DNA of 46,149 nt from Asterionellopsis glacialis (lineage: Eukaryota; Bacillariophyta; Plagiogrammaphyceae; Rhaphoneidales; Asterionellopsidaceae): positions 1-46,149 of the forward strand of contig WKLE02001033.1 in the NCBI GenBank assembly GCA_014885115.2, read 5' to 3'. Both the position numbers and the translations under genes were made by a program. Shown here in pieces: positions 1-10,043 of this stretch. How positions within the stretch are numbered: position 1 is the stretch's first letter; every line of letters starts with the position of its first letter. Below the pieces are notes generated by a model. The model did no database searches. It was not told the origin of the DNA and worked only from the letters and a program-made list of their open reading frames with translations.

Positions 1-703
1 CCATTTGTGATCGAATTTTTTTGAAAAAAAAAAAAAAAAAGTGTTCCCGCCAGAGGAGCGATTTCAGAAAAAATTTAGGGCTAAAATGATTTTTTTTTTT
101 ATTCCCCCGGAAATTTGAGCTGTACACTAGTTATTTTCATTAGATAATACAAAACAACATATTATTATTAACTACTTAAGAACATATCTGTTCATTTCGC
201 TGTTTTTTAAAAAAGGTTATAAATACCGTAGAGGCGAGTACCGGCAAGAATGAATTAAAAAATGTAAAAAAAAAAATATTTAAAAGAAACACAGCATAGG
301 TAGGGTCGACGTCGGCCTTTTTCTTATCAGGTACAATCCAAAATTCAGTGGTTGAAGGAGCATCTTTACGCCTCTCTAGGACCTACCAGATACTAGTTCG
401 TAGGAGTCGTACAGGTACATGTTCGGTAGACTCCTTCCTAGGTCGCAGGTTTTACCATCACACCAGATTTTGTCTTTTTCTTTTATTCATTTTGGTAAAA
501 TCATCTACAGTACCAGGTACTGTAAAGTACTAGTAAGTAACAGTTAAGTACTTTCAAGGACGAAATTACCAAACCCCTTTGCGGTCTGTCCTACTACGGT
601 AGGACCTAATCCGTTCCTTGTAGACTGACGTTCAAAGAGCTTTTTCTCGATTTCTCGATTTCTCGATCAACATCACCAGACCATTGACACCACGACAATC
701 GCA
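1..703. other. AT-rich intergenic DNA with TAGGAC/GTCCTA-rich patch
   Basis: No convincing gene. The first 300 bases are A/T homopolymer-rich. From about 300 to 620 the composition changes to a mosaic of short palindromic words (TAGGAC, GTCCTA, CTAG, GTAC), which recurs near 7560-7680, 20740-21055 and 33215-33310. A TCTCGATT-type short direct repeat lies just upstream of the gene starting at 704 (about 646-668) and may belong to its 5' UTR or promoter. Confidence 0.6.
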
Positions 704-1516
704 ATGATACAAACTTTTAGATCAACTTTGTTTCGTTCTACTAGAAGCAGTGCCATCCCTGCAAAATCGAGTCGTAGTACTAGACTTGAAAGCAATTGTT
801 ATCATATTGTGCAAAAAAGAACTTTCTTTGCAAGTTCGACGGACCATACATCACTCTTGACAAATGCTACAGTTCATCGAGTGGATCAACAAGATGAGAA
901 TAATAGTCCATCCGCTGCTGCCTACGGAAGGCGAGATTATATTTTAGTTCCTGATGGAACACCATTAGAATTAGTCTTAGAAGTTGACAAACTTCAATTG
1001 GCACGACTATCCGCTGATCGTAATATAATTTTTGGTGCCAAGGTTATACAAAAGTCATTAGGGAGTCCATCACATGTTTGTACACCGTTGTTGGATGCAG
1101 CTATTCAAGATGCATCTTCTCAAGGGGAACAAGTCGAAGCCTTAGCTTCTCTCGATGGGTTATGCCATTGGGTTGCAACAGAAGCAGAAAAGGCTTCCAA
1201 CAGTGATGTGTGGGAAAAGGTAAAGGAAGAACTTGATAATGATACCGACCCCTCTTTTACATTGGAAGCTTGTCAAGCCATTGCTACAGGTATACCACGT
1301 AAGGGGCATAGTGTCGTTGGTGTGGGGACATTTCGTGATGCTCAAAAGGGATGGGAATTATTAGCTAGGGAATACGTGAATTTGAACCTTGCAGAGGAAG
1401 CAGAACTTTATGTATCAAAAGGTGCAACATTGGAGGGGATTGATTACCTTGCCAATCAATCGAAAGACTATATGGAAAGTGCCGGAGGTGCCATGGCAAG
1501 ATTTTCAATTTCATAA
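704..1516 (+). CDS. Uncharacterised protein, putative mitochondrial presequence
   Basis: A single uninterrupted frame of 270 residues starting at the first ATG. I do not recognise the family. The first ~45 residues are rich in Arg and Ser/Thr and almost lack acidic residues (MIQTFRSTLFRSTRSS...), the composition expected of a mitochondrial presequence. The rest is an ordinary soluble, probably helical protein with many acidic residues and no obvious membrane segment. Residues ~205-220 (GHSVVGVGTF) and the C-terminal SAGGAMARF stretch look like conserved-type glycine-rich turns. It stands alone: the next gene is convergent, 590 bp away. Location is inferred from the N-terminus only; function unknown. 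Confidence 0.78.
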   Translation: MIQTFRSTLFRSTRSSAIPAKSSRSTRLESNCYHIVQKRTFFASSTDHTSLLTNATVHRVDQQDENNSPSAAAYGRRDYILVPDGTPLELVLEVDKLQLARLSADRNIIFGAKVIQKSLGSPSHVCTPLLDAAIQDASSQGEQVEALASLDGLCHWVATEAEKASNSDVWEKVKEELDNDTDPSFTLEACQAIATGIPRKGHSVVGVGTFRDAQKGWELLAREYVNLNLAEEAELYVSKGATLEGIDYLANQSKDYMESAGGAMARFSIS

Positions 1517-2104
1517 AGCAAAGGAAACACACGAAGTTGATGATAGAACAAGTTTTAGGCTGAGTTTACAGATAGTCTAAGCATGCACTGGACATTCATT
1601 TGGAGGGCTACTTACTAATCAACAGTTCGACTTCTACTGCTTGTCAACAAATCAGTCAAGCAGTCCCTAGTTAGGGATGTGCATGATTGGCTATTTCTAG
1701 CAAGTATTTAAAAAATTAGTAAGCCTAGCATGACTCTTTGTGGAGTCACAAAAATCTATAGTATCTCTCATTTATTATCTCAAAAGATTAAAGAAAACTA
1801 GGACTACCTAATCATGACAAGAAAAACGTAGAAGCAATATGTTGGAACGTTCCTTGCCATTTTGGTTATTTCTCATTCAGTATGTTATAATTTACATTTA
1901 GTGATTTCTGAAGAAGGTAAAAAAAAGGTATAAGAAGATCGTGCACAGCCAACTAGAGTGGCGCAGAAGGACGATCGCATGTCTTTCTTTATATGATTCT
2001 TTTTCTAAAGGATCAGGGAGAGCTAAAAATTTAATAGCTATTTCATGAAATAAAAATGTACTATACGATACTCTAGACCATTATTTTAAACTTCATAAAG
2101 GATC
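1517..2104. other. Convergent intergenic region
   Basis: Lies between the 3' ends of the gene at 704-1516 (+) and the gene at 2105-4633 (-). It is AT-rich with no ORF worth calling and presumably holds both 3' UTRs and polyadenylation sites. Confidence 0.6.
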
Positions 2105-4633
2105 TTACCCATCATGTTTGAGACTCGCTGGAATCAATTTTTCATGCCAAATATCAAATGCCCATAAAGCGTTCTTATTATTCACTGTAGATGCCATTCT
2201 TCCACCGTTTTTCTTTTTGGTGTCACCATTACCTTCATGCTGTGATTGTTGTTGTGTAGTGGCTGCCATAATTTGCAATGGTTGTCCATTTAACACTTCG
2301 GCCAGTTGTACAGATCCCAAGAAGGATCCCAATTCAATCTCCATTTCTGTAAAATTAACTAAATGTTGTAAAAATTCAAAGGTATAAACTTTGGTAGGAT
2401 CAATTTGAGGATCTTTTGATTTGGCCACATATAACTTATCAAATGCCTTTTTACGAAATCTTGCACGTGTCAAGGATGTAGATGCATCGGATGCTTCACC
2501 CAAGAGTGTTTCATTTGCCAAGGTGGGTTCTTCTTGCATGGATGCTAATGAATTACCACTGGTGTTGTTGTTGCCATTATTTTTGTTGAATTTGTCTTGA
2601 CTTTCCACCTTGAGAACTTGTGGTGTTGATCCTAACGGTGTAATACTACATGGTGCATCACCATCCATTTGACAATCCAATTGTGGTGCAAAAAAGGATA
2701 AAACCTTTAATGCACCCTTGACAATCCATTTAGGTGGTAATTTACCATATTTACGATAAAAGGACATGCCCGTAACACATTCCGTCATGGATAAAGCTTG
2801 CTGTTGTTGTTCGGGTATTGTAGTACGAAATTTACCTTGAATGACAGCTTGATATCGTCGATTCATTCCATGAAAATACCCATTCGCCGCATCCTCTTCT
2901 ACTTGACCCGTCATATTCGATGGTGCATGTCGTATCCTTAAAAGTAATGTACCTTCAAATAAAGGTGATTCAAAATCTGTCACCAATGTTTGATCCTTAC
3001 TTTCATTTCCGTTATTAATGGGTAATAACATGCACTCTTGACATATGTGGTGGCTGTGATTTTCATTCTTGTTTGCAGTGTCGTTGTCTTGCTGTTGTTG
3101 TTGTTGTTGTTGTTTCACAATATCCCACCACGTATGATTCGATGAAGGTGTAGCAATATATTCCGTAGATGATACATATCGAATACCTTTGATTTTCATA
3201 CCTGTTCCAGGTGTCGGACGCAACATAATTGGTCCCTGTGGCCATTGTTCTGGTGGTACACTTGGCGTTTTATGAGTCGAACAATAACAAGCCTCACGAC
3301 AAGACGATGCCGTCGTATCTTTTGTAGTAGTTGTTGCTGCTGTTGTTTGGGGGGGGCTGCTACTAGTATAAATGGCACCACCAGTGGTAGTAGTAGGAGA
3401 AAGAACCATATCGTCCGTGGTAGCAGTAGCATCATCCCTGCGAAAAGGAGCACTCTGTATTCTTGTGTTGCGAAGTGTAGGTGGTTCACGTACATCTAAT
3501 GTGGGATCAAATGTTGCTATATGTTGCAATGTAATTTTTTGGGTGGTTGTAGGAGGAGAAGAGACAGCCCCATGGGGACGTGTCGTTGTTGTTTTTGCAG
3601 GTGATTCTTCGTCACTGGAGGATGTGGATGTCGATGTTGTAGTTGTTGATTCGGTAGACAACGAATTTTGTAAAATATGACGCGTTTGTTGATCCAATGC
3701 ACTAGTTGTAGTAGTAGTCGTAGTATCAGATGAAACTGCTGCTGCTTCTGCTGTTTTTGCAACGTTCGTTTCCTTGTCCGTTGTTGGTTTGGTTGTAGTA
3801 TCTTTGTTGTCCTCATCACTCTTAGTAGTAGAGGTTGATGAAAGTAATAATTCATTTGCTGCTTCTTCCAATTGTGATGCAAAAATACATTCAATTGATT
3901 CTTGTACAGTTGGATCTTCCGATAGACGACCATGACGACGACGTTTCTTTTTTTTAGTGCTTTTCTTCTTTTTGGACAATGATGATTCTTGTGGAGTATT
4001 ACTACTCATGGGTACCTCATATTGTTCATCATTGGCATACTCCTGCGCAGTACTCCCACTTCCACACAATCCAACACACATGAATCCAGCCTTATGATTC
4101 TGTTTCCATGTTTGTTGTACAGCAGCAGATTCAGCCGTCACAATGTTGGTAGTAGTATCATTACAATCCTGATGTGGTTGCAAATCTTCTTCCTCCTCCT
4201 CGTCATCATCATCATCTTCACTCATGGTATCTAATAAACTTTTCGACCTTGTTGTTTCATAGGTTGTAGTTAAAATGGCTGTACGAATTGTACTACTGCT
4301 TGGTTCCTTATCATTCGTACCTTTGCTATTGCTGTCCTTGTCATTGTGGTTCGTTTTCTTGGCTTGACTTTTCTTGGAAGATTTACCAAACAAGGATGAC
4401 AACTTTCGAGGAGTTTTCGTTTTTGCTGTAGTTGTTGTTGGTGGTGGTGGTGTTGTATCTTGACCATGATGAAGATTCGTATCCTCTGCATGTGGATTGT
4501 TCTTGGAAGTTTTTCGAACATTTCCATTATTTCCTCCTACACCGACCGAACGACGAAATCGATCAGCTAATCCCATTGTGGTTTTGGTGGGGGACGATGA
4601 TTCTTCTTCTGTTTCACGAGATGGATGAACCAT
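2105..4633 (-). CDS. DUF1769-like protein with long disordered N-terminus
   Basis: One exon of 842 residues. Residues 1 to ~460 are low complexity: Thr/Ser tracts, a Lys-rich KKKKSTKKKKRRRHGR block (~residues 220-235) that could be a nuclear signal, and an acidic run near residue 140. A glutamine run follows at about 505-513. The folded part starts near residue 465 (GPIMLRPTPGTG). At roughly 555-660 it has the pattern FEGTLLLRIRHAP, then YFHGMNRRYQAVIQGKF, then a PKWIVKGALKVLSFFAPQLD segment. This FxGxL...YFxGxxRxxQxxxQGxF arrangement is what I associate with DUF1769, a eukaryotic family of unknown function. The C-terminal ~120 residues hold FLQHLVNFTEMEIELGSFLG and may complete the domain. 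The CAA- and ACT-type codon runs look like replication-slippage expansion. The gene is real; the family assignment is from motif memory. Confidence 0.85.
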   Translation of the reverse strand: MVHPSRETEEESSSPTKTTMGLADRFRRSVGVGGNNGNVRKTSKNNPHAEDTNLHHGQDTTPPPPTTTTAKTKTPRKLSSLFGKSSKKSQAKKTNHNDKDSNSKGTNDKEPSSSTIRTAILTTTYETTRSKSLLDTMSEDDDDDEEEEEDLQPHQDCNDTTTNIVTAESAAVQQTWKQNHKAGFMCVGLCGSGSTAQEYANDEQYEVPMSSNTPQESSLSKKKKSTKKKKRRRHGRLSEDPTVQESIECIFASQLEEAANELLLSSTSTTKSDEDNKDTTTKPTTDKETNVAKTAEAAAVSSDTTTTTTTSALDQQTRHILQNSLSTESTTTTSTSTSSSDEESPAKTTTTRPHGAVSSPPTTTQKITLQHIATFDPTLDVREPPTLRNTRIQSAPFRRDDATATTDDMVLSPTTTTGGAIYTSSSPPQTTAATTTTKDTTASSCREACYCSTHKTPSVPPEQWPQGPIMLRPTPGTGMKIKGIRYVSSTEYIATPSSNHTWWDIVKQQQQQQQQDNDTANKNENHSHHICQECMLLPINNGNESKDQTLVTDFESPLFEGTLLLRIRHAPSNMTGQVEEDAANGYFHGMNRRYQAVIQGKFRTTIPEQQQQALSMTECVTGMSFYRKYGKLPPKWIVKGALKVLSFFAPQLDCQMDGDAPCSITPLGSTPQVLKVESQDKFNKNNGNNNTSGNSLASMQEEPTLANETLLGEASDASTSLTRARFRKKAFDKLYVAKSKDPQIDPTKVYTFEFLQHLVNFTEMEIELGSFLGSVQLAEVLNGQPLQIMAATTQQQSQHEGNGDTKKKNGGRMASTVNNKNALWAFDIWHEKLIPASLKHDG

Positions 4634-5540
4634 TGTTTCTCTAGAAAATCCTTCTTGGAAGGCCTAAGCAATTTCTATAAAGTAACAGTCTGAGATTTTG
4701 GTGTGTTGTTCAGCAGTGTTCTTGTGATAACGTGGGTCTGTTTCTACTAATGTTTGGATGGTAGTTGAGTGCGTTTCTCTTTCAGTGGTAACTACCTTAT
4801 ATCGGTAAGTTACTTACCAATCATGTTCTTGCAGTAGTGGACATGTAAACAGATAGAGCGAGCGATACACATCAAAAAACTCGCTCTCGTTTTGAAAAAC
4901 AAAAAATGATGCTTCGAATCCAAATCCATAAGTCTTCACTATGTGTAATTAGTATGATAGACAAGACTGAAGAATATGAATCTCTAGTAAATGACCGGTT
5001 TCTCGAGCCAGCCTAATCCCGTGACCTTCGCTAACTATTCCTTTTTTTGAACATGTATGTACCAGGTACAAGTACAGAGGAATAGCTACCGTACCTGGGT
5101 AACATAGAGAGGATGAACATTGGGTACAAGCAAAAACATACCTGATGCAATCCAAGTAGGCAATCAATATAAAATTTAGTAGATAGGATCATATTCACGA
5201 ATTTAGTATGTGAGACATCGGCGAGCCGTGCGTGACCTGGAGAACCCGGCAAGAAATGATCCGTCTGTCCATCTTCGAATATGTAGACCACTCCCCGGCA
5301 GATCCCAAACACCTAAAAATGAACAGCATGATGGGAAAGATCTTCCCCCAGTCGTGGGTCTAAAAAAACAGATAGCTTGGAACTGCATCCCATTATTTTT
5401 TTAATCGGGGAACGAACGATACAACAAAAACCTGTTATAGTTCTCCCGAATTCATTTCAACACGAGCTCCATCCATTCTACTAGAGATACTCTCACACCC
5501 GCATTCATGCGACACCTTTACTAGGTTAGATTTGAAAGAG
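4634..5540. other. Divergent intergenic region with GTACC words
   Basis: Separates the divergently transcribed gene at 2105-4633 (-) and the LRR gene at 5541 (+), so it should contain both promoters. I see no clear TATA box or operator. At 5055-5100 there are GTACCAGGTACAAGTAC and ACCGTACCTGGGTAAC words typical of intergenic DNA throughout this window. Confidence 0.5.
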
Positions 5541-6320
5541 ATGAACAATTCCGATTCCGAATCATCCACCCTTCCAGAGGAAGATTTTAACTTTCCCTAT
5601 TTTAGAAATAAATCATACAGTAAAAGTCAGTCCAAGTGGTGGGAAATAAATGGCAAACGAAACGATTCGTTGCACTTGTATCAGTTTGAGGTGGAAGATC
5701 AGGGTGCTATTGAGGTGGCAAAATTCCTTTCTATACACCGTCATTTCAAGAAACTTGCCTTTATTGACTGTAATATTGGTCCCAAGGGTGCCATTGCAAT
5801 AGCAGAAGCTTTGGAGAAAAACACGTCCATACAACATGTGAGTCTTGCCAATAACAACATTGGTCCAGACGGAGCCAATGCATTCTGGAAAATGCTAAAA
5901 GCACAAAACAATAACCGTCCCATGAAAACAATCAGCTTGATCGGGAATAACATCGGCAATGAAGGCCTTCTAGGTCTTATCAACGGACCTGATGAAGTTT
6001 GTAGGAACATACCTGAAAATTTGTTTTTATCCAATAACAACTTGACAGATATGGGAGCCATTATCTCCTTGGTGGAGAAGCACCACCAGATTCGTCATTT
6101 ATTTTTGGATGGAAATGATGGGTTATCGCCCAATGAGAATGATGTGTTACGCTTTCACCTGGAGTTGAATCAAAGTGGTCGTCGTGCATTTTTGAAAGAT
6201 ATGATGGCCCCTGTAAGTCTTTGGGGACATGCACTTACGAAACTGAGTCCAAGTCAAATGCACTATTTCTTGAAAGCCAAACCAGAACTTTTCAAACCAG
6301 ACTATACTCTAGAAATCTAA
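5541..6320 (+). CDS. Leucine-rich repeat (RNI/NLRC3-like) protein, copy 1
   Basis: A 259-residue single-exon protein (start at the ATG of MNNSDSESS; an upstream in-frame TTG is not a credible eukaryotic start). From about residue 40 on it consists of ribonuclease-inhibitor-type LRRs, e.g. CNIGPKGAIAIAEALEKNTS, NNNIGPDGANAFWKML, GNNIGNEGLLGL and NNNLTDMGAIISLV, with the L/I-x-x-N-x-I-G-x-x-G-A pattern. There is no signal peptide, membrane helix or NB-ARC domain. Such proteins usually act as protein-binding scaffolds; the partner is unknown. The segment 5773-6298 is nearly identical to 6889-7414 in the adjacent paralogue (about 7 differences in 526 bp by eye), whereas the N-terminal ~75 residues are strongly diverged. 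Confidence 0.88.
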   Translation: MNNSDSESSTLPEEDFNFPYFRNKSYSKSQSKWWEINGKRNDSLHLYQFEVEDQGAIEVAKFLSIHRHFKKLAFIDCNIGPKGAIAIAEALEKNTSIQHVSLANNNIGPDGANAFWKMLKAQNNNRPMKTISLIGNNIGNEGLLGLINGPDEVCRNIPENLFLSNNNLTDMGAIISLVEKHHQIRHLFLDGNDGLSPNENDVLRFHLELNQSGRRAFLKDMMAPVSLWGHALTKLSPSQMHYFLKAKPELFKPDYTLEI

Positions 6321-6632
6321 AAAATAATTCGTCAGCGTGACAGGGTACACTACCTTTTTTTCTTCTTCATTCTGATGCACTTGAACAATACTCCTGAATA
6401 GGAGTGGTGGCGGGACTCAATGACATCGCGATGACAGGTCAAACTTGAGTAACTCGTAAATCACACGTAGGATCTCAAGCCTGTTGTTTCCCATGTCTGA
6501 GATTTTTGTTCCCGTAGATACTTCAGGACTTTATGGAAGAAGGATTTGACAACAACACAAGTATAAGTGTGTTGCACCGAATTCATCACCACGGTGGAAT
6601 GCAACACCACCACGAGGACAGAATTGAAAGAG
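6321..6632. other. Spacer between tandem LRR genes
   Basis: The 312-bp spacer shows no similarity to the 3' flank of copy 2. A short match around the starts (TTGAAAGAGATG followed by ACAATTCCGA in both copies) shows the duplication originally included at least the start-codon context. Confidence 0.5.
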
Positions 6633-7433
6633 ATGGACAATTCCGAATTATCCTCCCTTCAAGAGGAAGATTTTAACTTTCGGTATTATTCGCTGGAGTC
6701 CTCTAACTTTTACCATTATGGACTAAACCGAGATATATCTTCTAATTGGGCACGATTGAGTCGCAATGATCCATCACTCGAATCACTTCACATCTACAAC
6801 TTTACTCTTAAGGATCACATAATTTTGGATATTGCAACCCACATTGCCAAGAACACATATGTAAGGAAGCTTTATATGATTAAGTGCAATATTAGTCCCA
6901 AGGGTGCCATTGCAATAGCAGAAGCTTTGGAGAAAAACACGTCCATCCAACATGTGAGTCTTGCCAATAACAACATTGGTCCAGACGGAGCTAATGCATT
7001 CTGGAAAATGCTAAAAGCATCAAACAATAACCGTCCCATGAAAACAATCAGCTTGATTGGCAATAACATCGGCAATGAAGGCCTTCTAGGTCTTATCAAC
7101 GGACCTGATGAAGTTTGTAGGAACATACCTGAAAATTTGTTTTTATCCAATAACAACTTGACAGATATGGGAGCCATTATCTCCTTGGTGGAGAAGCACC
7201 ACCAGATTCGTCATTTATTTTTGGATGGAAATGATGGGTTATCGCCCAATGAGAATGATGTGTTACGCTTTCACCTGGAGTTGAATCAAAGTGGTCGTCG
7301 TGCATTTTTGAAAGATATGATGGCCCCTGTAAGTCTTTGGGGACATGCACTTACGAAACTGAGTCCAAGTCAAATGCACTATTTCTTGAAAGCCAAACCA
7401 GAACTGTTCAAACCTGAAAATGCAGTTCTCTAG
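6633..7433 (+). CDS. Leucine-rich repeat (RNI/NLRC3-like) protein, copy 2
   Basis: A 266-residue single-exon paralogue of the gene at 5541-6320. The start is set at MDNSELSS, which aligns with MNNSDSESS of copy 1; the in-frame sequence further upstream begins only with GTG and is ignored. The N-terminal third (SLESLHIYNFTLKDHIILDI...) is a diverged LRR region, about one repeat longer than in copy 1. From the CNISPKGAIAIAEAL repeat on, the protein is almost identical to copy 1 until the last few residues, where copy 1 ends PDYTLEI and copy 2 ends PENAVL. The stretch from about 5952 to 6285 looks base-for-base identical to its counterpart here, including synonymous sites. This suggests recent gene conversion or partial duplication. 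Confidence 0.88.
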   Translation: MDNSELSSLQEEDFNFRYYSLESSNFYHYGLNRDISSNWARLSRNDPSLESLHIYNFTLKDHIILDIATHIAKNTYVRKLYMIKCNISPKGAIAIAEALEKNTSIQHVSLANNNIGPDGANAFWKMLKASNNNRPMKTISLIGNNIGNEGLLGLINGPDEVCRNIPENLFLSNNNLTDMGAIISLVEKHHQIRHLFLDGNDGLSPNENDVLRFHLELNQSGRRAFLKDMMAPVSLWGHALTKLSPSQMHYFLKAKPELFKPENAVL

Positions 7434-8025
7434 ACATATAGTATAATTAAACTTTGAATAAAAGTAGCAAAAACTGTTTTAGGATATGAGGGCCGTAATA
7501 GTGCTTTTACTACTGTATTTTGACAACAAGATTAGTCAATGTGTGCAGTTTACAGTAGGACGCTAGCAGTTAAGGCACACGTTTGCTAGGACCGCTATGG
7601 AGCCTTTTGACCTAGAAAGTCCTAACTAGGTTCTAATGGTCCTAGAGGACTTTCGAGACTTCAGACGCTTATACATATTTTTTGACACTAGCATATTTTC
7701 ACATCAGGAACCTTTCCATGATAGTGAGGACGATTATCTAGAGACCTACAGTAGAAAATAAAAGTCGGAATTGATGGGAAACTCTACGAATGTACATGAT
7801 GGTAGAAGTAACAATTCTCTACATGTTTATCTCTCCTTTTAAAAAGACAGAGTCGCTGTGCTCGACGTGAGATTTATCTCCAGACTTTTTTAAAAAATAT
7901 CACCTAGTGGGTGTGGCGAGTCAATGTAAAGAATAGTATGAAACTAGCCGCACAAGGCACTACACTGTAGGACCTAGGTCACATACTATAATATTATGAA
8001 TAACAAAAAAAGATCGCTCCATGTT
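7434..8025. other. Convergent intergenic region with TAGGAC-type words
   Basis: 3' flank of LRR copy 2 (+) and of the WD40 gene (-). At 7555-7680 it carries a dense run of TAGGAC, GTCCTA and CTAG words (CAGTAGGACGCTAG, AAGTCCTAACTAGG, GGTCCTAGAGGACT). No gene seen. Confidence 0.5.
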
Positions 8026-10043
8026 TTACACTCGCACTGATTAATGTGTAGTAAGCGCATGAGTAGTTAGTGATGAAATAATGTACAACAATTGTAATAT
8101 GAGAGAAGGTGGAGAAAATAAGGAAAAGGGTGGAGAAAAAGGTGAGTGAGAAATGCATCAAGACCATTTGATTCTTATACAATGTCGAACTAAACTCTCG
8201 ACCTAAGCCATCATTCCTACAACCAAAAGGCTGCTCTATACAATGCATGATATGGATTCATGTACACGCAAACACGCACACACGCACGAATATACGTTTG
8301 CACTGTCCCACCCACCCCCCAAAAAAAACTTACATATTTGTAATTTGTCATTGTAACAAATACTAATCCAATCAGGTTGACTTGCACTCCATTGTAAATT
8401 ATTGATTTCACCTTCGGCATTGTATGCTAAAATAGGATCTTCTACTGGCCGTTTGGGCATGGATGACAAATCCCATATCAAGGCTTGTGAATCATCACCG
8501 GCTGTACATATATGACATGAAGAATGCGGTGCCCATGCTGTAGCATTGACACATCCGACATGTCCACCTAACTCAGCGACAGGCATGGAGGGAACACGTA
8601 TATCCAATATAATTGTACGTCTGGAATCCACTTGAAAGGTAGCCAAAAAGTTCGGATCTTGTTTGTTCCATTCCAATCGCAACAGAGCATCTAAATTGGG
8701 GGTTTCATATATGATGGTCGAATGTTCCAAACTTCGTAAATCAAACATCCGAACAGACCCATCGGCACCCACCGAGGCAAAGACATCCTTCCCCCGGGCA
8801 AATGCTAAGTCAAATACCTCACGATCGTGTGCAATTAATTGTGTACGTGCTGTCTGTGTTGTCACATCCCATATAGTACATGTTGTATCTATAGAAGATG
8901 TACCTACAACATTAGGATCTGCTTCATTCCAATCAAAGGATGTTAATGGCGCACAATATTCACTTGTTTTATTCTACACACACCATTGTATTATGATGTA
9001 ATTTGGACAATCAAAAGATTTATTGGAAGCGTGATAGATACAAGAGAAATAGAGAGTATGAGTGTTGTCCGTGATTGTAAAGACGACGTCATTCCAAACA
9101 TAAACGCAACACACACATGACCAAAACAAAACTAGACTTACATTATTCAATAAAGCTTCTTTATGAGGTGTTAATGTACCACGCCCTGACCCATCATCGG
9201 AGACACTCCATACACGTAAGTAATCACCTGTCGTGGCTAACAAATCTTTCGAGGACCGTCCACCAACACCATTATCCGGTGACCATAAAATTTTGGTACA
9301 TGGATATGGATGATCAAATTCACATGCCTTGTATAACAATGAATCTGGATCAGCAATGGCGGTACTTTCACCACTGGCTTGTGCTGCTGCCATGGCAGCT
9401 TCTTCGGCTTTCGACAAGGGCATCTTTTTAATAATTTGAACAGCATTTGAATATTGTTCGACAAACGACCCAACAGCTAATCTAAATTGTGAATTGGATT
9501 CAATTCTATATAAAAATTTATTGTAAATTTATGTATTCAAGATTTTTGAAAAAAAGAGAGGCAGAGGCAGAGAATAACAGGGGAGCGAATATTGAGTGAA
9601 AAAGTAGTGGTAGAGGGAAAAGAAAAATTAAAGAAATTTGGATCTTTTTTATTTCATTTTTTGTCCCTGACGAAGTAAAAAAAGGAAGGATTCCATAAAA
9701 TAATAATACAATAAAATATTCCGTATATAGCCAGCTAGCTCTCTCTCTCTCTCTCTCTCTCTCACTCACTCACTCTCTATGCATGCACTTTTTGCCATGG
9801 ATTTAATGTTACACAGTACCAAATTATTATTATCGTTACTACGGACATGAACAACCTACCATACAAAATGACTTACCGATGTGACCAAGCCATAGAAAAA
9901 ACTGTCCATGGAGCCTTGTATGTATAAATTTCTTTTCGTTGTGGAGGACCTCCTTGTTGGTGTGTATCTGATCGTGATCCAGCTGCACCTACAGGTGCTT
10001 GTCTTGGGATGTGATGTGAATCTGCCATCGTCGTACTTGCCAT
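8026..10043 (-). CDS. DCAF7/WDR68/TTG1-type WD40 repeat protein
   Basis: Four coding exons on the minus strand: 9877-10043, 9142-9505, 8334-8973 and 8026-8036. They sum to 1182 nt and 393 residues. All introns are GT...AG (donors GTAAGT). Exon 1 ends [11 protein letters not shown]; exon 2 carries [18 protein letters not shown] and [14 protein letters not shown]; exon 3 carries [53 protein letters not shown] and [19 protein letters not shown]; exon 4 (11 nt) adds only LRV and the stop. The whole follows animal DCAF7 and plant TTG1 from start to the final ILRV/LRV, so the chain is complete. The family forms a seven-bladed WD40 propeller that scaffolds DYRK kinases and CUL4-DDB1 ligases in animals and bHLH/MYB complexes in plants. 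The role in diatoms is not established. Intron 1 holds a CT microsatellite. Confidence 0.95.
9738..9775. repeat. CT/CACT microsatellite in WD40 intron 1
   Basis: About 12 CT dinucleotides followed by CACT units (CTCTCTCT...CACTCACTCACT), inside the first intron of the WD40 gene. On the transcribed strand this is a GA-rich run, not the polypyrimidine tract of the acceptor. Confidence 0.9.

Noticed and set aside
3063..3680. Several frames overlapping the DUF1769-like gene, some Val/Gly- or Cys-rich
   Set aside because: They are mirror readings of trinucleotide-rich coding sequence in the long minus-strand gene.
5532..5540. TTG start extending LRR copy 1 by three codons; GTG or TTG starts likewise at 6567, 18491, 21177, 32770 and 42771
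   Set aside because: Nuclear eukaryotic genes start at ATG; the next in-frame ATG gives a consistent protein in each case.
8236..8333. C-terminal extension of the WD40 protein through GTAAGT
   Set aside because: The family ends within three residues after LQI; the extension reads intron sequence with a CACG-rich microsatellite.
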